This document shows, piece after piece, positions 25,434 through 34,839 of a stretch of DNA of 64,000 nt (position 1 is the stretch's first letter; each line of letters opens with the position of its first letter). The notes under the pieces are model-generated. The model saw only the letters and a list, made by a program, of their open reading frames with translations, searched no databases and was not told the DNA's origin. The translations under genes and the position numbers were made by a program. The stretch is from Solimonas fluminis (GTDB lineage Bacteria; Pseudomonadota; Gammaproteobacteria; Nevskiales; Nevskiaceae), in contig NZ_PSNW01000012.1 in assembly GCF_002930645.1 (NCBI RefSeq), positions 1-64,000 on the forward strand. The letters run 5' to 3'.

Positions 25434-25700
25434 GGCTTGCTCCCCGTAGCGACGCTGCCTCCAGACTGCGCCGAAAGCCGGGGCATTTCAATGTGGCTGC
25501 TAGCGAATCCCCCCTGCAGCGCGACCGCCGAAATCCGCCTGCTGGTATTTTTATTAATATAATTTTTCTCTTATTTTAAATAAATAAAAACAATCATTGG
25601 CGCGCCCTCCGGCCCGGCATAGACTCAGCGCATAACGAAACCGCCGCGCGCCAAAGAACGCCGGCAATGTGCTGGGGTATCACCCCGGGGGAGAGCTGTC
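25434..25700. promoter_or_regulatory. AT-rich divergent promoter region
   Basis: The interval between the DUF1326 and DUF6351 genes holds a sharply AT-rich block at about 25545-25600, including TTAATATAAT, unlike anything nearby. It very likely contains promoters for both divergent units. No operator could be named. Confidence 0.5.
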
Positions 25701-28046
25701 TTGATCCGTTCCGCCTGTCGCCAGGTCCGCCGCGGCGTGTCCGCTGCATGGACCTTGTCCTTCGCCACCCTGCTGCTGGCCGCCTCGCTGGCCTCCTGCA
25801 GCCGCTCCGATCCCGCTTCCGGCGACACCCGCGAAGGCGGCGGCAACAACAGCGGCGCGATGGAACTGCGCGTGCTGTCCAACCGCCCGGACCTGATCTC
25901 CAGCGGCGATGCACTGCTGGAAGTGAAGCTGCCCGCGGACGCCGACGCCAGCCAGCTGAAGGTGACGGTGGCGGGCACCGACGCCAGCAGCGCCTTCGCG
26001 CGGCGCGCAGACGGCCGCGTGATCGGGTTGGTCAGCGGCATGGCCATCGGCCGCAACACGGTGAGCGCAAGCCTGCCCGGGCTGGGCACGGCCCGCCTCA
26101 CGCTGACCAACCACCCGCACGGCGGGCCGGTGTTCGCCGGGCCGCAGCTGCAGCCCTGGACCTGCACCAACCCGGGTGCGGTGGACGCGCAGTGCAACCA
26201 GCCGCCCGAGTACGCCTTCTTCTACAAGTCCAGCACGCCGTTGATGAACGGCCTGCAGCCCTATGATCCGGAGAATCCGCCGGACGACGTGGCCAGCACC
26301 ACCACGGACCAGGGCGTCACCGTGCCCTTCATCGTGCGCGTGGAGACCGGCTACCAGGACCGCGACCAGTACAAGATCGCCACGCTCTACCAGCCGGACC
26401 AGCCCTGGACTGCCACGGCGCCGCAGCCGCAGTTCAACCACAAGCTCGTGATCAATCACGGCTTCGCCTGCGGCATCGACTACCAGACCGGCTCGGCCCC
26501 CTCGGTGATCCCGGGCAGCGGCACCGACATTCCCGTGGTCGGCGGCCAGCTGCTGCCCTTCGGCCTGCCGGTGGAGGTGCTCAAGGACGCCACGGAACTG
26601 GCGCTGGGCAAGGGCTTCGCGGTGATGTCCACGGCGCTTGACCATGCCGGCCACAACTGCAACGTCGCCCTGCAGGCCGAATCGCTGGTGATGGCCAAGG
26701 AACGCGTGATCGAGCAGTACGGCGAGCTGCGCTACACCATCGGCCAGGGCTGCTCGGGCGGCTCGCTGACGCAGCAGCAGGTGGCCAACGCCTATCCCGG
26801 CATCTACCAGGGCATCCTGCCCACCTGCTCCTTCCCCGACGCCTGGAGCACGGCGACGCAGTTCCTGGACTACCACCTGACGCTGGCCTACTTCTTCGAT
26901 CCCTCGAAGTGGGCACCCGGCGTGGTCTGGCTGCCCACGCAGATGGCCAATGTGCAGGATCATCTGGCCATCGTGAACTCGCAGGTGAGCGACAGCGCGC
27001 AGTTCCACGTGGCGGTGCCCACGCATGCCTGCGCGGGCGTCAGCGAGGAGCAGCGCTACCATCCGGAAACCAACCCTGGCGGCGTGCGCTGCAGCGTGCA
27101 GGACGCCGCCATCAACCTGCTGGGCCCGCGCCCGCCGGCGCTGTGGAGCCCGATGGAAAAGCAGATCGGCCGCGGCTTCGCCGGCTTCCCGCTCGACAAT
27201 ATCGGCGTGCAGTACGGCCTCAAGGCGCTGCAGCAGGGCTTGATCCTGCCGGCGCAGTTCGTGGACCTGAACGTGAAGATCGGCGCCGCCGACCAGGACG
27301 CCAACGTGATCCCCGAGCGCGTGGCCGCCGTGCAGCCGGCCCTGGCCAACGCCTACCGCAGCGGCATGATCAACCAGGGCAACAACATGGACCAGGTGGC
27401 GATCATCGACTGCCGCGGCCCGGACCCCGGCGCCTTCCACGACGCCTATCGCGCCTACGCCATGCGCGCGCGCCTGGACCGCGCCCACGGCCACCACGGC
27501 AACCAGCTGATCTGGGAAGGCCCGGTGCTGATCATGGGCGACAACTCCTGCGCCCAGAACAGCTTCGCCGCCATGGACCGCTGGCTGGCCGCGGTGGAGC
27601 AGGACAGCGGCAATGCGCCGCTGGCGCAGAAGATCGTCACCAACAAGCCGGCGGACCTGAAGGACGCCTGCTTCGACGGCGTCGGCCAGAAGCTGCTGGA
27701 CCAGGTCTGCGGTCCACTGGTGGTGGGCATCTACGGCACGCCGCGCACCGGTGCCGGCGACGCCATCACCACCGACACCAACAAGTGCCAGCTCAAGCCG
27801 ATGGACCGCAACGACAACTACGGCCTCTTCGGCTTCACCGACGAGCAGTGGGCGCAGCTGCAGGCCGTGTTCCCGGAGGGCGTCTGCGACTACAGCAAGC
27901 CCGGCGTCAGCCAGCAGCCGACGATCCCCTGGCAGCAGTACGGCACCGCGGACACGGTGATCTACGGCGGCAAGCCGATGTCCGCACCGCCCGCGAACTC
28001 GGGCCTGGGCTGGGCTTCTCCGGCCTTCCAGGTGTTCGCGCGGTAG
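25701..28046 (+). CDS. DUF6351 family lipoprotein, putative esterase fold
   Basis: 781 residues. A lipobox (LLLAASLASC) anchors it to the membrane. After a beta-rich domain (LRVLSNRPDLISSGDALLEVKLP) comes a large domain with GQGCSGGS, a GxxxGG-type nucleophile elbow suggesting an alpha/beta hydrolase acting on extracellular polymers or esters. The overall match is to DUF6351. The start is TTG at 25701 with a GGGGGAGAG ribosome site. No operon partner follows. Confidence 0.82.
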   Translation: MIRSACRQVRRGVSAAWTLSFATLLLAASLASCSRSDPASGDTREGGGNNSGAMELRVLSNRPDLISSGDALLEVKLPADADASQLKVTVAGTDASSAFARRADGRVIGLVSGMAIGRNTVSASLPGLGTARLTLTNHPHGGPVFAGPQLQPWTCTNPGAVDAQCNQPPEYAFFYKSSTPLMNGLQPYDPENPPDDVASTTTDQGVTVPFIVRVETGYQDRDQYKIATLYQPDQPWTATAPQPQFNHKLVINHGFACGIDYQTGSAPSVIPGSGTDIPVVGGQLLPFGLPVEVLKDATELALGKGFAVMSTALDHAGHNCNVALQAESLVMAKERVIEQYGELRYTIGQGCSGGSLTQQQVANAYPGIYQGILPTCSFPDAWSTATQFLDYHLTLAYFFDPSKWAPGVVWLPTQMANVQDHLAIVNSQVSDSAQFHVAVPTHACAGVSEEQRYHPETNPGGVRCSVQDAAINLLGPRPPALWSPMEKQIGRGFAGFPLDNIGVQYGLKALQQGLILPAQFVDLNVKIGAADQDANVIPERVAAVQPALANAYRSGMINQGNNMDQVAIIDCRGPDPGAFHDAYRAYAMRARLDRAHGHHGNQLIWEGPVLIMGDNSCAQNSFAAMDRWLAAVEQDSGNAPLAQKIVTNKPADLKDACFDGVGQKLLDQVCGPLVVGIYGTPRTGAGDAITTDTNKCQLKPMDRNDNYGLFGFTDEQWAQLQAVFPEGVCDYSKPGVSQQPTIPWQQYGTADTVIYGGKPMSAPPANSGLGWASPAFQVFAR

Positions 28047-28099
28047 GCCTGCTGCGGCAATGCAGCGCGGCTGGCCTGGAACCGGCCGCGCTGCAGCCG

Positions 28100-28348
28100 C
28101 TAAGGTCCCGGCCGCGCGAGGTCGGCTCCGCAGCGCGAGCAATGGCGCCGGGGAAAGGCTCCGAGGACCGGAATGCCGGAGACCCTGCCCTGCTCGCCCA
28201 CCTGCGTGCGGCATTGCGGGCAGCGGATGCGGGAGAGGCGGATGGAGCCGAGGACCAGCCAGGCCAGCATCAGGCCTGCCACCACGCGCGACTGCGTCTT
28301 CACCAGGACCACGCCCATGATGAATCCGATGGCGGTCATCGAGATCAT
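28100..28348 (-). CDS. Small membrane protein with zinc-ribbon-like tail
   Basis: About 82 residues from MISMTAIGFIMG. One or two hydrophobic segments (GFIMGVVLV, AGLMLAWLVLGSI) are followed by CPQC and CSRCG, 28 residues apart, which could bind zinc. Earlier non-ATG starts are in frame and the true start is unsure. No family recognised. Confidence 0.5.
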   Translation of the reverse strand: MISMTAIGFIMGVVLVKTQSRVVAGLMLAWLVLGSIRLSRIRCPQCRTQVGEQGRVSGIPVLGAFPRRHCSRCGADLARPGP

Positions 28349-28556
28349 GCCATGGATGAAACGCGTCCTCGGGGATCGATGGGTTGCCGGTCGTTCATTG
28401 CTGGAAGCCTGCGGCTCGTGGCGTCCGATAGGCAAGCTCGCGAGGGTCGCGGCCGCCCGCGCCGCCTGGATCCGCCTGATTCGGTCGTCACGTTGCGTGC
28501 CGCGTCGAGGGCTGCAAAGGTCTCGTCACCGCCCGAAAGCCTTGCAGCACGTCACC

Positions 28557-29231
28557 ATGGACTGCCCTTTTACCGATGACTCGCCGAAGCTCAGGCCTCT
28601 CTACCTGTCGGATCTGAACCGGCAGATTTCTCAGCATTACCCAAAGCACCCTGATGAGCGCGACAGTCCGGCACAGACGAAAGCCTGGCTCGCCTTTGTG
28701 CTTGGGTTCGCAATAACACTGGCGTCATTGCCATTCTTTCCCGCGTCGCTGGCGAAAATTGTCGCATTGTCGGGCTTGGCGCTGGAAACCCTGGCAGGCG
28801 TGTTCATCGTACTGTCCCAGGTTCGCTCCATGGATCGGGAGAAAATGAAGCAGGACTTTGCGGCGGAACTCGATGCCGATTACCAGGCCCAGACACGGGT
28901 CGTTGGCTGGATACGCAGCCACGGCCGTCAGGATATTTCCAACGGTCTACGGTTCGTAAAGAACCGACTGGGAACATTTTCAAGACGATCCGGCCTGCTG
29001 TTGGGCGGCATGGAGAAGCTGGGTGCACTACCCGTGCTTGTGGCTCTCTTCCTTCAGTTCCGCGACTTCGAGTTGGGATGGCCTCCGGGCATCAATTTCA
29101 CCGAAGCGCTGCTTGGCTTCGTCATCCTCGTCCTGTACGTCGGCGGCCTGCTCGCACAGTCACTCAAGCTGAGACTGCATGTCTACGAATCATTGCTCGA
29201 AGAAGCGCTGTACCAGGAATCCGGTTCCTGA
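28557..29231 (+). CDS. Hypothetical membrane protein
   Basis: 224 residues with hydrophobic segments at about 45-60, 67-85, 155-167 and 182-200 and a charged central stretch (MDREKMKQDFAAELDAD). I recognise no family. Base composition is lower in GC than the neighbours, hinting at acquisition. The frame is open further upstream, but the ATG at 28557 gives the natural start; a clear ribosome site is not seen. Confidence 0.65.
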   Translation: MDCPFTDDSPKLRPLYLSDLNRQISQHYPKHPDERDSPAQTKAWLAFVLGFAITLASLPFFPASLAKIVALSGLALETLAGVFIVLSQVRSMDREKMKQDFAAELDADYQAQTRVVGWIRSHGRQDISNGLRFVKNRLGTFSRRSGLLLGGMEKLGALPVLVALFLQFRDFELGWPPGINFTEALLGFVILVLYVGGLLAQSLKLRLHVYESLLEEALYQESGS

Positions 29232-29330
29232 ATCAGCAAAACCCTACACGCCGGGGTGGGTCAGCATTCACCGGTTCCCGGCTACACTGTAGGCCCGATC
29301 CAGACCGCCCTGACTTCGGCGGCCGCTCCC

Positions 29331-30332
29331 GTGACCACTTCCCGCCTTCCCCCGCTCAATGCCCTGCGTGCCTTCGAGGCCGTGGCGCGCCATCGCAGTT
29401 TCCGCAAGGCCGCCGACGAACTGTTCGTGACGCCGGCGGCGGTCACGCACCAGATCAAGGCTCTGGAGGAGCAACTGGGCGTGGAGCTGTTCCGCCGGCT
29501 GCCGCGCGGCGTGGAGCTGACGCCGGCCGCGGCGGCGGCGCTGCCCCTGTTCCAGCGCGCCTTCGAGCTGCTGACGCGAGGCGTGGGCGAGCTGCGCGAC
29601 TACGGCCGCACGCCGCACCTGACGGTGAAGACCACGCCGACCTTCGCCTCGCGCTGGATCATGCCGCGCCTGCATCGCTTCCTGGCGGTGTACCAGGGAA
29701 TCGACGTGCGCGTGCTGGCCAGCGGCAACATGATCCGGCCCACGGAGCGTCCGCCGGGTGCGGAGGAAGCGCCGGAGTCCGAGCCGGACCTGGACATCCG
29801 CTTCAGCAACGGCCGACCGGCCGGCGAGCACGTGGACCTGCTGTTCGCCGTGGATATCGTGCCCATGTGCCACCCGCGCCTGACCAGGCAGGGCGAGCAC
29901 CCGCTGAAAACGGCCGCGGACCTGCGCTACCACGCGCTGCTGCATGGCGACACGCATATCGAGGACCGCACGCGCTCGGGCTGGGCGCAGTGGCTGCGCC
30001 ATGCCGGGGTGACGGACGTGGACCCGCGGCGCGGCCTGCAGTTCGACCACTCCACGCTGGCGCTGGACGCGGCCACGGACGGCCTGGGCGTGACCCTGGC
30101 CACGCCGCTGTTCGCTTCGGACGAGCTGGCGCGCGGAGACCTGGTGGTGGCGATCCCGCAGGCGATCCGCCTGGACCGGGCGTACTACGCGATCACGGCC
30201 GCGGCATCGGTCAGCCGGCCAGAGGTGGTGGCCTTCCGCAAATGGCTGCTGGAGGAAGCCGCCCTGGACGCGAAGAATGCCCAGGGCGCGACGGAAAAAA
30301 AGAAAAGGCCGCGAGGGGGACTGCGGCCTTGA
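29331..30332 (+). CDS. LysR-family regulator (GcvA-like)
   Basis: 333 residues. The winged helix-turn-helix is at about 8-66 (LNALRAFEAVARHRSFRKAADELFVTPAAVTHQIKALEEQLG), followed by the two-lobed effector domain with a family-typical LTVKTTPTFASRWIMPRL. GcvA-like members often control amino-acid or beta-lactamase genes. The start is taken as GTG at 29331 (VTTSRLPPLNAL), without a strong ribosome site. Downstream on the other strand are a small membrane peptide gene and, further on, a serine-hydrolase gene, with a dyad between them. Confidence 0.87.
   Translation: MTTSRLPPLNALRAFEAVARHRSFRKAADELFVTPAAVTHQIKALEEQLGVELFRRLPRGVELTPAAAAALPLFQRAFELLTRGVGELRDYGRTPHLTVKTTPTFASRWIMPRLHRFLAVYQGIDVRVLASGNMIRPTERPPGAEEAPESEPDLDIRFSNGRPAGEHVDLLFAVDIVPMCHPRLTRQGEHPLKTAADLRYHALLHGDTHIEDRTRSGWAQWLRHAGVTDVDPRRGLQFDHSTLALDAATDGLGVTLATPLFASDELARGDLVVAIPQAIRLDRAYYAITAAASVSRPEVVAFRKWLLEEAALDAKNAQGATEKKKRPRGGLRP
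30294..30330 (-). terminator. Intrinsic terminator, minus strand, inside the LysR 3' end
   Basis: On the minus strand AAGGCCGC (30330-30323), a 10-base loop, GCGGCCTT (30312-30305) and a T-rich run (TTCTTTTTTT). It ends leftward transcription coming from the small peptide gene and overlaps the last codons of the LysR gene. Confidence 0.75.
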
Positions 30333-30438
30333 AGAATAGATCCCATGGCGGGATCTGGAGGAGATCGTTGCCGGGGTGCGCGGAGCCTTGGGGGGAAGGG
30401 CGGGCGCCGCGCACCGCGGCATGAAAAAGGTTTTCAGT

Positions 30439-30549
30439 TCAGTTGCTTGCCTCAGCGCGGCGGAGGTCCACAACGGTATCCGTGACTTCCAGGACGGCGA
30501 CCGACATCAGGCTGGCGGCGACACTGGCGACGATGATCGTTGCAAACAT
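30439..30549 (-). CDS. 36-residue hydrophobic peptide
   Basis: A very short gene with an ideal ribosome site: AAAAGGAGGTACCC directly before ATG. The peptide MFATIIVASVAASLMSVAV is followed by a charged tail LEVTDTVVDLRRAEASN, the pattern of a single-pass small membrane protein. It has its own terminator (30294-30330) and a dyad (30641-30657) in its probable promoter. It is convergent with the LysR gene. Function unknown. Confidence 0.68.
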   Translation of the reverse strand: MFATIIVASVAASLMSVAVLEVTDTVVDLRRAEASN

Positions 30550-30640
30550 GGGTACCTCCTTTTGCGCTCCAAGAAACTTCCGATGGGTGCAATTTACGGA
30601 AGCTGGTGCAGCGCAACAATTGATATGTTCTCGTGGGATC

Positions 30641-30657
30641 GTTTAGAAAAACTAAAC
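30641..30657. promoter_or_regulatory. GTTTAG-N5-CTAAAC dyad, possible LysR operator
   Basis: GTTTAG (30641-30646) and CTAAAC (30652-30657) are perfect inverted copies around AAAAA, satisfying the T-N11-A LysR pattern. The dyad sits between the small peptide gene (leftward) and the serine-hydrolase gene (rightward), so it could control both. Confidence 0.4.
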
Positions 30658-30812
30658 ATCCTCCCGCCCACCGCCAGCCACGCCATCCCCGCCGCTCGTC
30701 CAGCCGGCCTATCCCTGGCACCCCAGGGACGTTCACCATGCAGCGGTCGGCCGCTACGGGGCCGAACGAACGCCGCCCTGCGGCGTCCTGCCGATCGAAC
30801 AAGGATGTCCCG

Positions 30813-32594
30813 ATGCCGCTCATTCCCGCTGTCCGTTTCGCCGCCGCGCTGGCCCTGCTGACGACCATCAGCGCCTGTGGAGGCGGGGGCGGCGGCGGTG
30901 GAGAAGATCGCGCCGCAACGGCCGCCCCGGTGGTGCGCAGCTTCGCCGCCAATCCCACCAGCGTGCTACCTGGAACCGCCGCAACGCTGAGCTGGGACGC
31001 CGCCAACGTCACTTCAGTCCGCATCGAACCCGGCCTCGGTGAGCGGGCAGCACAGGGCAGCGCCACGGTCCGGCCGCTGCTGACCACCACCTACACCCTC
31101 ACCGCCACCAACAGTGCCGGCACGCGCAGCGCGAGCGCGCAGGTGACGGTCACGGTGCTGCCGGCCGCTCGCGTCGACAGTTTCACGGCCAATCCCGCGG
31201 CGGTCGCGGAAGGCGGCAGCAGCGAGTTGCAATGGACCACCTCCGACGCAACGCTGGTCAGCATCGACAACGGCGTAGGGCCGGTCCCCGCTGACGGCAG
31301 CCTGACACTGAGCCCGGCCACCACCACCACCTACCGCCTCACGGCCACCGGCCTGGGCGGCAGCGACAGCCGCGAGGTGACGGTGACCGTGCTGCCGCCG
31401 CCGGCGATCACGAGCTTCGGCCTCAGCCTGGCCTCGGTGCAGGCGGGCGAACCGGCCACGCTGAGCTGGGCCACCCGCGAGACGACGGAGGTCCGCATCG
31501 AACCCGGCCTGGGCGCACAGCCCGCCAGCGGCAGCCTCAGCGTGTCGCCGACGGCGACCACCACCTATCGGCTGACCGCGACCGGCCCCGGCGGCGTGCG
31601 CACGGCGGAAGCCACGCTGAAGGTGGTCAGCTACGATTGGACGGAGCTGTCGGCCGCGCTGGACAGTTACCTGGGCAGCGGCGAAGGCCAGGTGGACGGC
31701 TACATCTTCGCGCTGGAGATCCGTGGGCGCACGGTGTTCGAGCGCGCCGGCGGCAACCTGCGCAAGGGCATGAGGATCCCCATCGCCTCGGCCAGCAAGG
31801 CCCCCTCGGCCGCCGCCATCCTGGCGCTGGCCGACCAGGGCCTGCTGGACCTGGACGCGCCGGTCTCCACCTACATCGGCAGCGCCATCTCGTGGCCGTT
31901 GGACAAGGCGACGATCACGACGCGCATGCTGCTCAACCACAGCTCCGGACTGCCCTTCGGCTCGGCCTGCCTGGAAGACGACACCACCACGCTGCAGGCC
32001 TGTGCGCAGGAGATCGCGAACCTGCCGCTCAACTTCCCGCCGGGCGCGGCCTTCTTCTACAGCGGTGCCGGTTACCAGCTCGCCGGCTTCGTCGCCCAGC
32101 AGGCCGCGGGCATTCCCTGGACGCAGCTCTTCCAGCAGCGCATCGGCACGCCGCTGGGCCTCGCCGGCTTCAGCTACGTGGGCAACGACAATCCCCGCAT
32201 CGGCGGCGGCGCGCTGTCGGACACGTCCGACTACCTGCGCATCACGCGCATGTTCCTCGACGGCGGCCGCGCGGGCGACGCCACCGTGCTGTCCGAACAG
32301 AGCGCGGCCAGCGTCACCGGCAGCCAGATCGGCGCCCGGCCGGTGCTGTTCAAGCCGGTGGCGCCGGACAGCGGGCTGGACGGCTACAGCAACGGCTGGT
32401 GGATTTCCGCGGCGGATGCGCATCCGGGCAGCGCCGGGCCGGAACTGAGCGATCCCGGCCTGTTCGGCGCCACGCCGTGGATGGACTTCGACAAGGACTA
32501 CAGCGCCGCGCTGTGGATGGTGGAAGGCACCGACACCGGCGTGGACATGTGGCGGGCGATCCGCCCGCTGATCCTGGAGCAGATCGACCAGTAG
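30813..32594 (+). CDS. Lipoprotein with three Ig-like repeats and a beta-lactamase-type serine hydrolase domain
   Basis: 593 residues. Lipobox TISAC followed by a run of glycines, then three repeats of about 80 residues sharing TATLSW / TTTYRLTATG patterns, and from about residue 270 a class C beta-lactamase/PBP-like domain. SASK is the SxxK catalytic motif and YSG (FFYSGAGYQ) stands at the YxN position. Such proteins are usually esterases or D-peptidases rather than true beta-lactamases. ATG at 30813 follows AAGGATGT. The longer frame at 30633 is rejected because the lipoprotein signal begins here. Confidence 0.87.
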   Translation: MPLIPAVRFAAALALLTTISACGGGGGGGGEDRAATAAPVVRSFAANPTSVLPGTAATLSWDAANVTSVRIEPGLGERAAQGSATVRPLLTTTYTLTATNSAGTRSASAQVTVTVLPAARVDSFTANPAAVAEGGSSELQWTTSDATLVSIDNGVGPVPADGSLTLSPATTTTYRLTATGLGGSDSREVTVTVLPPPAITSFGLSLASVQAGEPATLSWATRETTEVRIEPGLGAQPASGSLSVSPTATTTYRLTATGPGGVRTAEATLKVVSYDWTELSAALDSYLGSGEGQVDGYIFALEIRGRTVFERAGGNLRKGMRIPIASASKAPSAAAILALADQGLLDLDAPVSTYIGSAISWPLDKATITTRMLLNHSSGLPFGSACLEDDTTTLQACAQEIANLPLNFPPGAAFFYSGAGYQLAGFVAQQAAGIPWTQLFQQRIGTPLGLAGFSYVGNDNPRIGGGALSDTSDYLRITRMFLDGGRAGDATVLSEQSAASVTGSQIGARPVLFKPVAPDSGLDGYSNGWWISAADAHPGSAGPELSDPGLFGATPWMDFDKDYSAALWMVEGTDTGVDMWRAIRPLILEQIDQ

Positions 32595-32655
32595 GACTCG
32601 CCGCCGCGGGCGGGCACCGGGTTAACATGGGCCCGTCTCCACTGCCGCCACTGCC

Positions 32656-34005
32656 ATGAGCGACCGCCTGATCCGCGGCCTGGGTTTCGTCGATGCCGCC
32701 GCCATCGTGGTGGGCTCCATGATCGGCACCGGCGTGTTCCTGAAGAGCGCCATCATGGCCCAGCAGGTCGGCTCGCCGCCCTGGGTGCTGCTGGCCTGGG
32801 TGCTGGCGGGGCTGCTGTCGCTGGCCGGCGCGCTGAGCTATGCCGAGCTGGGCGCCATGTTCCCGCGCGCCGGCGGCGAGTACGTCTACCTGCGCGAGGC
32901 CTATGGCGACCTCACCGCCTTCCTCAACGGCTGGACGCGCTTCTGGATCGCCGGCCCCGGCACCATCGCCGCCTACGGCGTGGGCGCCGCCACCTTCCTG
33001 GAAGGGGCGCTGCCGCTGCATTTCATCGGCGGCAAGGCCGGAACGGGGATCGCCTTCGTGCTGTTCTTCACCGCGCTCAACTGCCTGCAGGTGACCGTGG
33101 GCGGGCGTGTCCAGTCCTTCGTCACCGGCGTGAAGCTGCTGCTGATGCTGGGCCTGATCGTGGGCGTGCTGTTCTTCAGCCCGCAGGCGGACACCGCCCA
33201 CCTCGGCCAGGGCAGTTCCGCGCACGCCTTCACGCTCTCCGGGCTGGGCCTGGCGATGCTCGCCGCGCTCTGGGCCTATGACGGCTGGAACAACCTGCCG
33301 ATGGCCGCAGGCGAGGTGAAGCAGCCGGAAAGGAACGTGCCGCTGTCCCTGATCCTGGGCGTGCTGCTGGTGATGGTGGTGTATTGCCTGATCAACCTCG
33401 GCTACTTCCTGGCGCTGCCGCTGCAGGAGGTTCTCGGCGCCAATTCCAGCATGAACCCCGGTGCCCTGCCGGTGGCCACCAAGGCGGCGATGACCTTCAT
33501 GGGCGCGGCCGCGGTGGGCGTCGTCTCCATCGCCTTCGTCATCTCCGCGCTGGGCGCCATGAACGGCTCGGTGCTCAGCAACGCGCGCGTGCCCTACGCG
33601 ATGGCGCAGGACGGACTGTTCTTCCGCCCGCTGGGGCGGCTGAGCGCGCGCACGCGCGTGCCGGTGGTGTCGATCCTGGTGCAGGCCGTGATCGCCTGCG
33701 TGATGGCGGCGCTGGGCAGCTTCGACCAGCTCACCAACTACGTGGTGTTCTCCTCCTGGATCTTCTACGCCCTGGTCTGCGCCGCGGTGATCGTCATGCG
33801 GCGGCGGCGCCCGGACCTAGCGCGCCCCTACCGCGTGCTGGGCTATCCCTGGGTCCCGCTGCTGTTCGTGGCGGTGTCGGTGCTGCTGATCGCCAACACG
33901 CTGTGGACCATGCCGGCGGACAGCGCCATCGGGCTGGCCCTGATCGCGGCGGGAGTGCCGGTGTTCTACGCGATGCGGCCGTCCTGGAAAAAGGCCGGCG
34001 GGTAG
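32656..34005 (+). CDS. APC-family amino-acid permease
   Basis: 449 residues with about 12 membrane helices. The N-terminal GSMIGTGVFLKSAIMAQQVG and PRAGGEYVYLREAYG are hallmarks of amino acid-polyamine-organocation carriers of the LAT-like branch, as is WAYDGWNNLPMAAGEVKQPERNVPLSLILG. It should move an amino acid across the inner membrane. Substrate not predictable. It starts 61 bp after the serine-hydrolase gene. Confidence 0.92.
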   Translation: MSDRLIRGLGFVDAAAIVVGSMIGTGVFLKSAIMAQQVGSPPWVLLAWVLAGLLSLAGALSYAELGAMFPRAGGEYVYLREAYGDLTAFLNGWTRFWIAGPGTIAAYGVGAATFLEGALPLHFIGGKAGTGIAFVLFFTALNCLQVTVGGRVQSFVTGVKLLLMLGLIVGVLFFSPQADTAHLGQGSSAHAFTLSGLGLAMLAALWAYDGWNNLPMAAGEVKQPERNVPLSLILGVLLVMVVYCLINLGYFLALPLQEVLGANSSMNPGALPVATKAAMTFMGAAAVGVVSIAFVISALGAMNGSVLSNARVPYAMAQDGLFFRPLGRLSARTRVPVVSILVQAVIACVMAALGSFDQLTNYVVFSSWIFYALVCAAVIVMRRRRPDLARPYRVLGYPWVPLLFVAVSVLLIANTLWTMPADSAIGLALIAAGVPVFYAMRPSWKKAGG

Positions 34006-34035
34006 GAGTGCTTCCGCGCGCCGGGCGCGCGGCGT

Positions 34036-34839
34036 TCAGGCCCGCAGCGCCCGCGTGATCAGGTACTCGCGGCCCCAGCGGATCTTGCCGTCGGCCGCGG
34101 CGCGGTACCCGGCGAGGTAGTCGAGCATGTCGCGCCGGAAAGCCTGCAGCGCGTCCCCCTGCAGCGCGGAGACGGCACGCACCGTCGGGCCGTATCGCGT
34201 GGAGAACAGATTCCAGATGTCCTCCGGCGAATCGCCGAACTGCGGGCAATCGCCATGGACGAAGGCGGGCTCGCCGAAAGCACTGCCCAGCAACTCCCGC
34301 ACCTTTGCCGGGTCGCCCCAGTTGAAAGGGCTGGCGACTCCCGGCGGCGGCGGCACGTGCCGGTTGGTGATGCGGAACCATCCCGCCAGGCCGCCCTCGG
34401 GCGTCCAGGCCAGGAACACCACGCGTCCGCCGGGCCGGGTGACGCGCGCCAGTTCCGCGGCCACCCGGGGCTGGTCCGGCGCGAACATGTGGCCGCAGGT
34501 GGACAGCACGACGTCGATGGCTCCGTCCGGCAGCGGCAGCGATTCCGCATCGCCCTCGCGAAAGTCGATGTCCCCGTAGCCCTCTGCCCGTGCCTTGTCA
34601 CGGGCGATATCGAGGAGTTCCGGCGTCAGGTCCACCGCGGTCACCTGGGCGCCGCGTTCGCGTGCGGCGATGGCGGTGATGCCGGTGCCGGTAGCCAGGT
34701 CCAGCACGCGTTCCCCCGGCCGGATGCGGGCCACGCGCAGCGTCTGGTCGGTGGAGACCGTGAGTCCGTCCGCGATGCGGTCGTACTCGCCCAGCGCCCA
34801 GGTGGCGCGCTGCTTCTTCTTGAGTTCGCTGTAATCCAT
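34036..34839 (-). CDS. Class I SAM-dependent methyltransferase
   Basis: 267 residues. Motif I VLDLATGTGITAIAARERG, acidic motif II AVDLTPELLDIA, motif III DAESLPLPDGAIDVVLSTCGHMFA and post-motif VTRPGGRVVFLAW are those of the ubiE/Methyltransf_11 group. Substrate unknown. GGGGAGG lies eight bases before the ATG. It is convergent with the permease. Confidence 0.88.
   Translation of the reverse strand: MDYSELKKKQRATWALGEYDRIADGLTVSTDQTLRVARIRPGERVLDLATGTGITAIAARERGAQVTAVDLTPELLDIARDKARAEGYGDIDFREGDAESLPLPDGAIDVVLSTCGHMFAPDQPRVAAELARVTRPGGRVVFLAWTPEGGLAGWFRITNRHVPPPPGVASPFNWGDPAKVRELLGSAFGEPAFVHGDCPQFGDSPEDIWNLFSTRYGPTVRAVSALQGDALQAFRRDMLDYLAGYRAAADGKIRWGREYLITRALRA

Noticed and set aside
25680-28214. 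844-codon minus-strand open frame
   Set aside because: Shadow of the DUF6351 gene, which has a lipobox, hydrolase motif and ribosome site.
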